A stretch of 64,000 nucleotides of DNA from Tretioscincus oriximinensis (taxonomy: Eukaryota > Chordata > Lepidosauria > Squamata > Gymnophthalmidae). Shown piece by piece: positions 36,561 through 47,198 of the stretch (position 1 is its first letter; every line of letters begins with the position of its first letter). The stretch covers positions 2,246,144-2,310,143 of the forward strand of contig JAJVDF010000016.1 of assembly GCA_022410635.1 (NCBI GenBank), read 5' to 3'. Made by a program: the position numbers and the translations under genes. The notes under the pieces are model-generated. The model did no database searches. It was not told where the DNA came from and worked only from the letters and a program-made list of their open reading frames with translations.

Positions 36561-37229
36561 CCTCATCAGGCCTAGCAATAATGAGCAGCTTTGTAATTTG
36601 TGATTTTTTCTGCACCAGTATAGCTACTAGAGTTGGCAGCGATCATAACATCCTGCAGACAGGTTTAACCCAAGGTACCCTCTTGCATTTCTGTGAATTA
36701 CATATTTTCACATTGCTTTAAAGGAACTAACATAGGAGCTCTTTCCCCCATGCCTTATGCACAAGTCCCAGTACTTCAAAATTGGCAGTCTTCTTTTACT
36801 AAAACATTTTTCTTCCGTGCCAAAGAGAAACAATTGTGTTCTGAATGACATGAATTTCTAAATCCTTGCTCANTGTCAAGAGTAAAGCAGTTCTGTATTT
36901 TTGTTTTTAGGAGCTTTAAATTGATGGCATGGTAGGCACCGCAAGTAGTGGGTGACAGATGGTAGAGTGGGCAGCAGTAACTAATGGACCTCACTTGAGT
37001 CTAATTTTTTTCAAGAAATAGGCTGAGACCAAGAAGGGATCCCATAGGCCATTGAATCAATTATTGGATTGTTTACAGGAGTTAAAATTCTCCATTTTTA
37101 TCTACTGACTAGTTCAGAACTTTTCTGCATTCACCTCTGTTCTAGAATAGAATCACTCCTAGTCCACTTCTAGGATCTCATAGGTCCATATATAAGTGCA
37201 GAACAGAGAGATCATGTCCCCTTTTGATA
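36561..37229. other. unassigned sequence
   Basis: No recognised repeat or gene. Confidence 0.4.
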
Positions 37230-38130
37230 CACTGTCTGCAATCAATGGATAATCCAGACCAAAAGAACGCTGTCCTGGATTATTAGTAGTCCTTGACATG
37301 AAGGTCCTCAAGGGCTTAAACCCCTGATCTTTGATGTTGTGGATTACTGGTATATTAGCTCTGATGGCCAGTCCAGAACATGGAGTCATGTAGAAACCTT
37401 TATATTACTTTCTGGGCTACCAAAACACACTGCCAGAATAGATTCCCCAAGTTCTAAACTTTCAAAGTCCTCAGAGACTGGCCTTGTTNCTTGTGTGAGC
37501 TTCAGGACCAGTGTAGGCATGGTCTGGACCAAGCTTACTTTACAGATAGCACTGATCCAGAGTACTGACAAATCAAAGTCTGGCTGGTCCAGAACGTGGA
37601 GGCAAACTGGAAACATGTCTTTGTTTTTTGGATTACTGTGGGAACCATTCTGATGACAGACCAGAATGTAACCAGAATGGGTTCCTAAAGAGACTAGGGA
37701 CCTTCACTCATGATCCTCCAGTACCCTCAAAGACTGAAGTTTGTTCAAGCTTTGGTGCAGGGCTTGACCTTGACCAAAGTCACCAAAAGATAGTGCTGAT
37801 CCAGATTACCGGCATATCAGCAGTGTCTCGTCCAGAGCATGGAGATATGTAGTAGGTGTGACTTCATTTTCTGAATTACTGGGAGAGCCAATCTGAAAGT
37901 GCNCCAAAGAACATCACAATAATGTATTTCCTGGAAATTCTAAGACTAGGACTCTTCATTCCTAAATCTCCAGAACCTTTGGAATGCAGTCCCAATAAGC
38001 TTCTGGTAGATTTGAAGTTATTGGAGAACCATAGTCTGGACTTTAATCATGGAGACAGCATGATTCAGACCACACCAGATCTTGCTTGTCTAGATATATT
38101 TAGCTGGATTATGACATGGGAAGAATAGAG
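37230..38130. repeat. Decayed tandem array, unit about 220-250 bp
   Basis: Similar blocks recur: GTGGATTACTGGTATATTAG...CCAGTCCAGAACATGGAGTC near 37338, GATCCAGAGTACTGACAAAT...GGTCCAGAACGTGGAGG near 37553 and GATCCAGATTACCGGCATAT...CGTCCAGAGCATGGAGAT near 37799. Each is followed by TTACT-GG(G)A(A/G)(A/C)CCA-type sequence and CTTCA.T..T.(C)TCCAG. Units have diverged strongly. Three open frames of 68-104 codons follow the array but do not join, and no domain is seen. It could be an old minisatellite or tandem copies of an unknown element. Confidence 0.55.
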
Positions 38131-39146
38131 AGGCCCTCGGACACTACCAATTTTGTTTGAGCTAGGGAGCTGGAAGAGAAGATAGTATGCCACCCAACTT
38201 CCCCACCAGCAAAATTATTCCTTAGGTCCCATAAAAGGAAAATGGCTGACAAACATTTCTTCCTCTCATTTGACAGTCTCGGCTCTCCCTTATCTGCACT
38301 AAAATCCCATTGAAAAATCTCCAGCATGATTTCCCCTAGCCATTGTTGCATTTAACAAATATGAGAGACTCTAAGGAAGGCTGACATTTCCCCTCTCAGG
38401 GCCCACAATGTATGTCATCTTTTCACACATGCTTAAGGATTCTGATTTGCATCATAGCATTTTAANGAGCTAATAGTCAAAATAGCCCTCTATAATTACG
38501 TTAAAATAATCCACCATTTAGATTATTCAAGCGTAATTACAGGAGGATGACATAAACTATACATCATCTGGAGTTCTCAGTTGCTCTAATGCACAGATGT
38601 CTGAAGAAATGAATTAATAATAATGTCAGGCTGTAAAATATATAGCCAGTGCCCTTTACAGCAGTTGAGAATATGACGACAGCAGTCTTTTTTTGCCTCT
38701 GCAATTTCTACCAGCCAACTATGATTATTTCTTTTCTTTTTTTTNCACTATGATTATTTCTTGACAACCAAGAGATAACATCCAAAATAATAGAAAGAAA
38801 ATGACATTGTCTCTTCGGTATTGTGATTTTTGTGGAATGTCTTCNGTTGCCTCATCTCCTTGTTTTTCCCTAAAGATGTGGAACATAAATCCATATTTAG
38901 CTAGAGGGGGGAAAAAACAGTAAGGCGGAATTGGTGATACTATTCCTTTTTGTTCATAAGGTTTACAGTTTATGCTCCAAAAATGCGTCATTTTAAAAAA
39001 GAAAGAAAAGGTTCCGAGAACATGTCCAAATAGTTTATGTTGAGAATAAAACTACTATAATTAATTGAAGACCACCTAGCAAATTAGTGGCTGAAGGAAG
39101 ATTTTTCTGAAGTGTGGACCTCTGGCTTCAGATAATATTATCAGCA
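38131..39146. other. unassigned sequence, possible conserved non-coding stretch
   Basis: 38400-38680 is repeat-free with many homeodomain-like TAATTAC motifs. 38719-38763 contains a 16-base direct duplication around an N. Confidence 0.35.
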
Positions 39147-39572
39147 CAGGCTGCATGCACACGACATTTTTCTACCTCGTTCGTAGTGCAATCAGGAAGA
39201 CTTGGGCACAAGTGATAAATATTTTTCAGCAGTCAACCCACAATAAATGCCGTTTTTTTCCTGGAATAAACTGTTNCTAAAATATTCAGGCATCCTTCCG
39301 GACAACCTCGTACTCTTGTGATCTTATGCGTGTGCACAAATTAGATGTGAGATGTTCAAACAATCAAGAACGCGATAGTTGTTTTTATTGGCTGTCGCAA
39401 GTAAAAAAAATAATCTCAAACTGCCCTGTGACGAGATCATTGAGTGATGTAACAGAACTGGGGCATTGGTCACAGAATATAGATGTTTGGNTTGTGCGGA
39501 CGGGCGATTGCAATAGTCTGGATTATAGCATTGTAGTGGTTTTTAAGTCNTCATGTGCACCTAGCGTTAGCC
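39147..39572. mobile_element. Element B copy 2
   Basis: 39147-39300 (CAGGCTGCATGCACACGACA, TCCTGGAATAAACTGTT, ATTCAGGCATCCTTCCGG) matches the minus strand of 12700-12787 (CACACATGTTAAGTGTG, TCCTGGAATAAACTATTGCT, AATCAGGCATCATCC). The right end, GTGCACCTAGCGTTAGCC, is loosely the inverse of the left end. The GC-rich fold-back core of copy 1 is absent. Confidence 0.55.
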
Positions 39573-41021
39573 CACACTGGTAAACAGTAATCCTGCCTTC
39601 ACTTTTTCAATATTAGGCCCTTCTATATGGTTATGTCTTCCTTTTCAGATGCCTAAAATAGTTCACACTTTATCAAGCTAAAGGGCAAGCTNTTCACATT
39701 ACAATGCAGATCCTAGTGAAGCTCCAATGCATTTTAAAGAGCAATGTAAGACATTTATTTTTAAAAAGGTCTAGAAATGCTTCACTTTAAAGGCTTGGTT
39801 TGAATTACATGGAACTAAGCTGAGTTTCTCTAGATCCCTGCTACCATGGATATGTTTCCACACACCCTTCCTTTCAAAGCTTTCANATGCAAATGAGTAG
39901 GTGTGCATATATGCACTTAACAACATTTCTTTTAATTTCCTAGGTCTTCCCATATTTAATTGGCTGGCTAGTTGACGGATTGANTAGAGGTTTTCTTCAA
40001 AAGTAAAATTTGCACAGGAAGAGAGTTCCTTGTCTTAATGCTTAGCATGCCATCTGCCCACTAATAGAGGCCACCACCTGTCAAATTGNAGCAAGAAAAT
40101 CCCCAGCTCACATTTTAAGAATGGGGAAGCTTTCTCCTCNCACAGCAGGATTCCCACAGCAAGACAGAATCCATAGCCACTATTTGACAGGTGTGGTAGG
40201 TTACTCTGCTACAACTGGGGGAAGGGGCAAGCCTTTAGTACCCATCAAACTGTGGCTGGGGATTCCTTTTTCACAAGCTGATGAAGGAGAGAACTGAACT
40301 TGTCCTCGTAACAAAGTGGGCTTCTTGCTTTCAAATCTGAAACCAGGGGCTTTCAAAGAATGTCATATATGCATGCGCAAAAACAACCAAGGGGACCATT
40401 ATGTCATGCTCTTTCTCCAGATTAGCTGTGTAATNAGAGTGCCTCATTGTTTAGATACTTCATCCTACATTCAAAGAACTATGTAGATCATATCTTAGTG
40501 TGTTTGATGTTATTAGGGTAGTAATAATCTAATAATATTGTTTCATGCCAAGAAATATATCTCCCTATAGCTTTATCTAGCTACAATATACAATGCTTAC
40601 TGGCAGCAATTCTATTTTATTTCCCAGATGTGTTTCATTATATCGCCTCTCCCTTTAAAAAAATCCCTAATGTCAGATAAACCTGGTTTCCTCTTTTTTA
40701 TAGTGCAAAGCCAGAGCTTCTTCACAAAAACAGTTCTGTGTGTGTGTGTGTGGGAGGGGGGTTGTACAAGGTGGATATGTTGCCACCTTGTTTTCAACAA
40801 TCCCATTAAAAGGGTTATGGAAATGCAATCTTACTAAATCCATTTCCTATACCAAATGGTGATAATAATGGTTATGCTGGAGCTGATGATTTTGTGCCTC
40901 TGTGTCTTTCTACTCAGTGAAAAAAATGTTGCAGATTTGTTCACAATTATCAGACAAATAAAAACTTTTCCCCTCCAGTTGAAAACCTAATTTTCTCTCC
41001 GCATCTGGCCTTCCCAATATA
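39573..41021. other. unassigned sequence
   Basis: Contains a short TG repeat at 40737-40752. No recognised repeat family or gene. Confidence 0.4.
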
Positions 41022-41226
41022 CAGGGTGCTTCAAAAAATGTATACACACTTTGAACTTCCATACGAGCTGCAGGTCACCAACTTGAACAGTATTAACATT
41101 TGTTATTTACGTTTTATTTACATTGGACTTTAAGCTTTCTAATTTCCTGAAATTTAACTTTGTAGAATAGTAAATAAATTTTCTAAGGAAGTTCACAGTG
41201 TGTCTACATTTTTTTGAATGCTGGGA
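41022..41226. mobile_element. Mariner-like mini-element with about 37-bp inverted ends
   Basis: The left end CAGGGTGCTTCAAAAAATGT ATACACACTTTGAACTTCC and the minus-strand right end CAGCATTCAAAAAAATGT AGACACACTGTGAACTTCC are near-identical inverted repeats. The left side is preceded by TA. CAGGGTG..TCAAAA is typical of mariner termini. At about 200 bp there is no room for a transposase. Confidence 0.75.
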
Positions 41227-41939
41227 GAATCACAAGCTTTAATCCACATTTGAAGATATCATAGGTCAGCTGAACAAAACCTGGTTGAACTGCTTTTTCT
41301 CAGAGGATAAATAAATACATGTGTCTGTTATGGAATCATCATAAATTCTCTTTGTAGCCTTAATTAATTAATTGTACTGGTCCTTTCCTTCCAAACTGCT
41401 TTGCATTGAATAATTAATTGTAATTGTTGTAGTTATTATTTACACAAAAAACTATGTTTATTGGAACAGCCATCTCACTAGTTTTTCTTCATTTTGCATT
41501 GGGTTCTTCCCAAGAACCTAGGATATCATGATGTATCGGTGTAAAATGCACGCAGACCCAAGCAGTGAAGCTTTTTGTAATCAACAGATGGTGATTTTGT
41601 CCGTGTTCATTTGTTGTAAATGTTGCCAAAGAATTTTTTGAATAGCACCCAATGTGCTGATTACCACTGGTACCACAGCTGTTGGTTTGTGCCACAGTCA
41701 CTGAATTTTTATTTTAAGGTCCTGGTCAGTTATTTGCCCAAAAGAATCTTTGACCTTGTAATCATTAGGTATTCCCATCAACACATCTTAACAATAGATT
41801 TGGTGTGAAAGAGGATAGTGTATGGAATGGATGAAGCAACATGGTAGTGTTCTGTTTAAAGGATGTGTGGCAATATCATTCAAAGGTACATTCAGGATAC
41901 AGTAGATTGGAAAACAGGAGGCATTTCCATTTGGTCTCC
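41227..41939. other. unassigned sequence
   Basis: No recognised repeat or gene. Confidence 0.4.
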
Positions 41940-42038
41940 ATTTGTAGCCTGTTTTTAATATCAATTTTGTTGTTTTTATTGTTGGCTACCCTGAGAATTT
42001 GGGGTATAGAGTGGGATATAAAAATAAATAAATAAATA
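41940..42038 (+). mobile_element. L2-type 3' end
   Basis: TTTTATTGTTGGCTACCCTG, AGAATTTGGGGTATAGAGTG and (AAAT)n. Confidence 0.7.
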
Positions 42039-42145
42039 TCACTGGGAATCTGTGGACCAGTTGACATGATACATTTCCAGGTATACATTTCCTCCCCATT
42101 GCCCTGTTTAAGACAGCAATAATTATCTCATTTAATACTAGTCAA

Positions 42146-42180
42146 TTTCAAAGAAATAGCCGTGTTAGTCCAGTAGAAAG
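42146..42180 (-). mobile_element. Penelope-end fragment abutting the LTR
   Basis: TTTCAAAGAAATAGCCGTGT followed by TAGTCCAGTAGAAAG is the outer Penelope motif, ending exactly where the LTR-like sequence begins. Confidence 0.55.
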
Positions 42181-42730
42181 TGTTGTGAATATGAATTTAC
42201 AAAAGCTAGTCTGTTTTAATGTTGATTCTAGCTAGTCTTAGTTAATACAGTTTGCCTTTAAGTTTGACTCTAAGTTTGCTTAAATTAGTGTAGGATGCTC
42301 ATTATGTACTTTAGTTAATTAGCTAGCATCATGGTTTTCCTGAGCTGATTAAGACACAGTTAATCAGTGACCTATTCTTCAATACACATCTTCTAGAAGG
42401 AGTCATCTGATTGTGAAGATCCTAGGTGCAGATTCACCAGCTTTCTATGATGTTTGTAGCAGCCCAAGGGACAGAACAAAGGACCATGCCTTACAAGAGC
42501 CCTCTCCCCACCCCTCTCTTGAGAAAGGGGGATGCTTGTAACCACCCCTTTTTGTGAGGGGATAAAAACTGTATGCCACCATGGGAGAGAGGGAGGGAAG
42601 AGGATGGAACTAATTAATGAAAACTCTTAAGTTTGTACCTGCATAAACTAATTTATGCATAATAATAAATGCTCAGAGACACGATCTCACCTCAATGCAA
42701 TACAGAAGCGTTGTTACTGCCTTCTTAACA
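42181..42730 (+). mobile_element. Putative solo LTR of an endogenous retrovirus
   Basis: It starts TGTTGTGAAT and ends CTTCTTAACA, fitting TG...CA termini with short inverted ends. A TATA-like GATAAAAAC lies at 42561-42569, and an AATAAA signal at 42664-42669 is followed by about 60 bp to the end, as in U3-R-U5. The region upstream of the TATA-like box is pyrimidine/GC-rich. No gag, pol or env sequence adjoins it, so I infer a solo LTR. No matching 4-6-bp target duplication is visible, which weakens the call. Confidence 0.55.
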
Positions 42731-42808
42731 TGCAACTTGCTTTATGCCTCTTTATTTCTGCTTAAAGAAACTTAGCTTTCTTCTCCTAGGTAAGTGCACA
42801 TGCACAGG

Positions 42809-43049
42809 GAGCCAGTTTGGTGTAGTGGTTAGAGTGTTGGACTTGTATCTGGTAGTCTCCCGGTTTGATTCCCCACTCCTCCACGAAACCCAGCTGGGTG
42901 ACCTTGGGCCAGTCACAGTTCTTTGAACTCTCTCAGCCCCACCTATTCCACAGGGTGTCTGTTGTGGAGAAAGCAACAAAAGCTATGTGCACCACCCTAT
43001 GGTTGGCCACCCTGAGACCTTCGGGTATAGGGCGGGATACAAGTACAAA

Positions 43050-43080
<31 letters not shown>
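42809..43080 (+). mobile_element. SINE-B copy, best preserved
   Basis: Full-length sense copy: head GAGCCAGTTTGGTGTAGTGG, box B-like GGTTTGATTCCCC, CAGCTGGGTGACCTTGGGCC, CCACAGGGTGTCTGTTGTGG, tail CCACCCTGAGACCTTCGGGT ATAGGGCGGGATAC and a long (AAAT)n. The body resembles Sauria SINEs; the tail resembles an L2 3' end. Confidence 0.92.
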
Positions 43081-43249
43081 GGGGAAAAACTAGTCTCTAA
43101 GACCTAGAGCATTCAATATAGGCCACTTCTGTGAGGTGGTCAAGGAAAGGCTGGAGAAACAAGATAGCCTTTCTTCCACGTATTTTCCCATATTTCTCCA
43201 AGTTTCACTGATGAGTGAATCTCCACTGCATGCAGCATCGTTACAGAAA

Positions 43250-44508
43250 GCCCAGCAAAGGAGATAGTGGCACTTAGAGACTAACAGGAGAAAAGTAGGT
43301 GGCATAAACTTTCATAGACATATCTACTTCTTCAGATGCTGAAGGACTAATGTCAGGGTTAGGTTTTTATGGAAAACTGTGTAAGGGAGATGGCAAAGCA
43401 TATGCAAATGTGATGACGTATGATAAATAGCAGAAACTAATCCTCTCGTGTGAAAAAGATGAGACCCAACTTACACGCCTCTAGTTTCCATCCTGAACAC
43501 ACAACCAAATCCACTGTCTACAGCCAAACTTTCATATAATCACATCTGCTTGGATCCAAAGGACAGAAATGCCAAATTCCTGGAACTACAGCAAGCATTC
43601 CTCAGACTACAGTACCCACCACATGAAGTAAAAAACAAATCAACAGAGCCAGAATGATACCCAGAATCTATTATAGGACAGATTGAGGACAGAAAACAAC
43701 AGAACCCCATTAGTGGTCACATACAGCTCAAATACATAATAAATGAACTTCAACCTATTTTAGATAAGAACTTTGCTCTCTCAAGAGCACTTGGTGATAA
43801 ACCTTTGCTGGCTTACAAACAACCACCCAACCTCAAACAACTACTCACACAGAGGACACAGAACATGGATGGAGAAATGGGAACTAGACCCTGCCACAAA
43901 CCCAGATGTCAACTCTGCTCACAGAACCACCCTGGCAATGTAATCACTGGACCTGATAACACTACTCACAATATTAGAGGCACTTTACATGCTCGTATTC
44001 TAATGTGGTGTATTCCATTTTCTGCCAACAATGCCCCTCAACACTTTACATTGGGCAAACAGGACAATCCCTACACTAGAGAATAAATGGACAAAAATCA
44101 GATATTCAAAATGGCAACACACAGAAACCAGTTGCTGAACACTTCAACCTTCCAGAATATTCTCAGACCTCAGGACTGCAGTCCTTGAACAAAGAAACTA
44201 CAAAGGAAGATTTGAAAGAGAAGCAGCAGAATTTGAATACATTCATAAGTTCAAAGCCATCAACAAAAGACTTAACAGAGATAATGGTTTCCCATACATT
44301 TTTATGCTATTTACCTCTTTTTCTAAACCTGGAGTTCATACCCCATCACACTTGCATATGCTTTGTCATCTCCCATACACAATATTCTATAAATACCTGA
44401 CCCTGACATTAGTCCCTCAGCATCTGAAGAAGTAGACGTGTCTACGAAAGCTGATGCCACCCACTTTTCTCCTGTTAGTCTCTAAGTGCTACTAGCCCCT
44501 TTGATGGA
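43250..44508 (+). mobile_element. Penelope-like element copy with 166-bp inverted terminal repeats
   Basis: 43250-43415 is the reverse complement of 44343-44508 at roughly 85-90% identity by eye (for example GCATATGCAAATGTGATG against CATCACACTTGCATATGC). The right arm in sense ends TCTGAAGAAGTAGACGTGTC TACGAAAGCTGATGCC ... GTTAGTCTCTAAGTGC, the familiar vertebrate Penelope/Neptune 3' sequence. The body between the arms encodes the end of the Penelope protein. Most of the RT is missing, so this is a short, dead copy. Confidence 0.85.
43480..44280 (+). pseudogene. Penelope-like linker and GIY-YIG endonuclease relic
   Basis: With stops and shifts, the body reads FLRLQYPPHEV, then LQPILDKNFALSRALGDKPL LAYKQPPNLKQLL, then GTRPCHKPRCQLC (43885-43925). 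That is the thumb/linker order of Penelope-like elements, with the CxxxxCxxC cysteine cluster that precedes the GIY-YIG endonuclease. The sequence continues with a corrupted endonuclease (CIPFSANNAPQHFTLGKQDN in place of a ...YIGKTGQ core) and a degraded C-terminal end. At least five stops are present, and no catalytic set can be defended. The intact part is about 93 codons (43805-44086). Confidence 0.8.
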
Positions 44509-46227
44509 CTCATTTAATACTGGTTTTGTGAGAATAAAGCAAAGTTTATAAACATTATTCTAGTTTGGGCTTTTGTCAGAAGCTCTCAGAGTTATATCTA
44601 CACACTCTATTTACATACAGGTGACATCCTCTCCTTTCATAATGCCATTAGTCCCCTTCATCTTATGAATAAAACAGAGCCATCTTTATTTGCTGTATTT
44701 GTTCAAAAGACTTTCATAACTGTGAACTGAAAATGACTGTTTCTTACAGATTAAAAGCTTTCACCTTAGGAAATATATTCAAAATATCTAGGTTATATTA
44801 CTGCACTGAGGAGATGAAATCTCACATATTTCTCATCTTTACACTGAGTTCTACTTTTTTCTCCACAAACAAAATTATAATATTCTTTCATTCTCTTATA
44901 AATCTGTATGGCTGTGGGAATATTGTACTCAGTTTTCACAAAAGTATACATATGTTCACATGCTTGGTAGACCTCCATTTGAATGTACACTGGAGAATTC
45001 TGTATAAATTATCTGTACAGAATTTGAACAATTTATCCTATACAAAAAGAGACTTTTTATTTTAAAATAATAATTAATAAAGGGAATGCAAAAAATCATT
45101 TTTCAGAACCTGTCAGTTATCAGAATTGCAATAAGGTATATTGGGCTATTCAGTTCCTCAGTTTAGGTGTAAACATGGAAAAGCTTTGAATAAACATAAA
45201 TATTTATGCTTGAAGTGTACACATTGCTATTTAAAAATCCCATAAAGTCATTGTACCAAATTATGTCTGACTTGAATTATTATTTCCAAGATTAATGTCC
45301 GTACTCTATAGGATGCAATAGCTTCCTACTATGGCTGATGTGGAATATTTAATTTGACCTTCACTAGCAGTATATTAAGTGTATGGTAATATTATGTTCC
45401 TACCTGTAACAGGTTTTCTGCTAACTTCCTCTGCAATGGAAATCACATATATGCATGTTTATAGGAACCAATTTCTTTATTTAATGGTTTTACTTCACAC
45501 ATTGTAAATCCACTTATATGTATATACACAAGGATAACCTCCCATTGCATTAATATCCACTGCAAGGAAATAACTCCAAAATGTGAGCCCCCATCTCTAA
45601 TCTGTCACATTTTCCTTCTACAATTTCTTCAGAGTGCTGTTTTTTGTGAAAGCATGCTGTGGCTTTTAATACAGATTTTTGTTATATATGGATTTACTGT
45701 GGATTTATAGAAGATGCACACATGTTCCAGGGAGGATGAATGGATATTACTTTTTTATTACACATGTGGACACTCAATCATTTATTGTTGTATTCATACA
45801 TTCATGGCCATCCTCCCTCTCTCCCTTCCTTCCATTTTGCTGTTCTAGAAAGAATCTTATAAAAACGCTACATAAACCTACTGTCAAAACTGATTCCAGT
45901 GTGCAAACCTAACTTTCTGCTGATGAGACAGGGGCAAGGGACACACAAAATTGGTTAAAAGTAAAAACTAACAGGCACAAAAGTGTCTTTGTGAAAGAAA
46001 TTTGCTTTGAAAGAAATTTGCACAGTACCACTTTTTACTTATGCAGATATGCATAAATCTATTTTTAAATAAGTGCAGAGAATAGAAAGAGGGACAAAAT
46101 GAACCACAACTTGCTCAAGGGAGCAAGGCAGCATGAACCAATTGAGATTAAAAAAAGCAAAAGTACAAACACGTTAATGTTCTGAAGCAAATTTATACAA
46201 CACCATTTTCACATAGGAGCAGAAATA
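44509..46227. other. unassigned AT-rich sequence
   Basis: No recognised repeat. The 110-codon frame at 44733-45065 is AT-rich, lacks a domain and is not supported as a gene. Confidence 0.4.
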
Positions 46228-47180
46228 CATAAGAACATAAGAACATAAGAAGAGCCATACTGGATCAGGCCACAGCCCATCAAGTCCAGCATTCTGTGGC
46301 ACACAGAGGCCCACCAGATGCACCTGGGCAGTCCGAACAGAGGAAAGCAAAATATGCACCTGTTCATGACTCCCTGCAAATGGTATATCAGGAGTCCTGC
46401 CTGTTGCTCCATCCCGGAGACAACATCTAGACAGCCATCCTAGTATCCATTTATACCCTTGGTGTCCATAAACCTGTCTAGTCCTGTCTTGAAACTATCC
46501 AAGCTGTTAGCTACCACTACCTCTTCAGGAAGTAAATTCCACAGGCCGATGACCCTCTGGGTGAAAAAATACTTTCCTTTGTCTGTTCTCACTTTTCTAC
46601 CCAACAGTTTTAAGGAGTGCCCTCTGGTCCTTGTGCTGTGTGATAGAGAAAACATTTTTTCTCTATTCACCCTGTCGATCCCATGCATGATTTTGTACAC
46701 TTCTATCAGATCACCCCTGAAATGTCTCCTTTCAAGGCTGAAGAGGCCCAGACGTTGCAGCCTTGCTTCGTAAGGGAGGTGCTCCAGACCCTTGATCATT
46801 TTTGTTGCCCTTTTCTTCACCTTCTCCAGTTCCAAAATATCCATCTTGAGATGTGGTGACCAGAATTGAACACAGTATTCCAAATGTGGCCTCACCACAG
46901 ATTTATAAAGAGGCAAAACATTTGCTCACTTGTTTTCGATTCCTTTCCTAATTATCCCCATCATGGAATTTGCCTTTTTTGCTGCTGCTGCACACTGGGT
47001 TGACATTTTCATTGAATTGTCCACTAACACCCCAAGATCCTTTTCTTGCTCGGTCACAGAAAGCTTGGTTCCCATCAGGTGGTAGGAGCATTTTGGGTTC
47101 TTTGCCCCAATATGCATGACCTTGCACTTGCTTAAGTTGAAGTGCATTTGCCACTTTGATGCCCACTCACCCAATTTCAA
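46228..47180 (-). mobile_element. CR1 LINE, 5'-truncated, young-looking
   Basis: Antisense CR1 with a (CATAAGAA)n 3' end at 46228-46250, about 190 bp of 3' untranslated sequence and then ORF2. The 5' break lies near 47180, in the finger/palm part of the RT. The copy is much less diverged than the other CR1 pieces in the window. Confidence 0.92.
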
Positions 47181-47198
47181 TAAATACAGAAAAAACAA
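46440..47198 (-). pseudogene. CR1 ORF2 C-terminal reverse transcriptase, one stop codon
   Basis: A single minus-strand reading frame of about 250 codons is broken only by TGA at 46926-46928. Upstream of the stop it gives LGEWASKWQMHFNLSKCKVM and EQEKDLGVLVDNSMKM; downstream it gives LPLYKSVVRPHLEYCVQFWS, LEKVKKRATKMIKGLEHLPY, RLQRLGLFSLERRHFRGDLI and the terminal GLDRFMDTKGINGY. This is the thumb and C-terminal part of CR1 RT. The catalytic FADD box lies 5' of the truncation, so no activity is possible. The residues before the true 5' break near 47180 are flank. Confidence 0.9.

Noticed and set aside
37339..38128. Three consecutive plus-strand frames that might be exons of one gene
   Set aside because: They sit in a decayed tandem repeat, contain N calls and lie in different frames without consistent splice sites.
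42181..42730. Complete endogenous retrovirus
   Set aside because: No gag, protease, polymerase or envelope reading on either side; at most a solo LTR.
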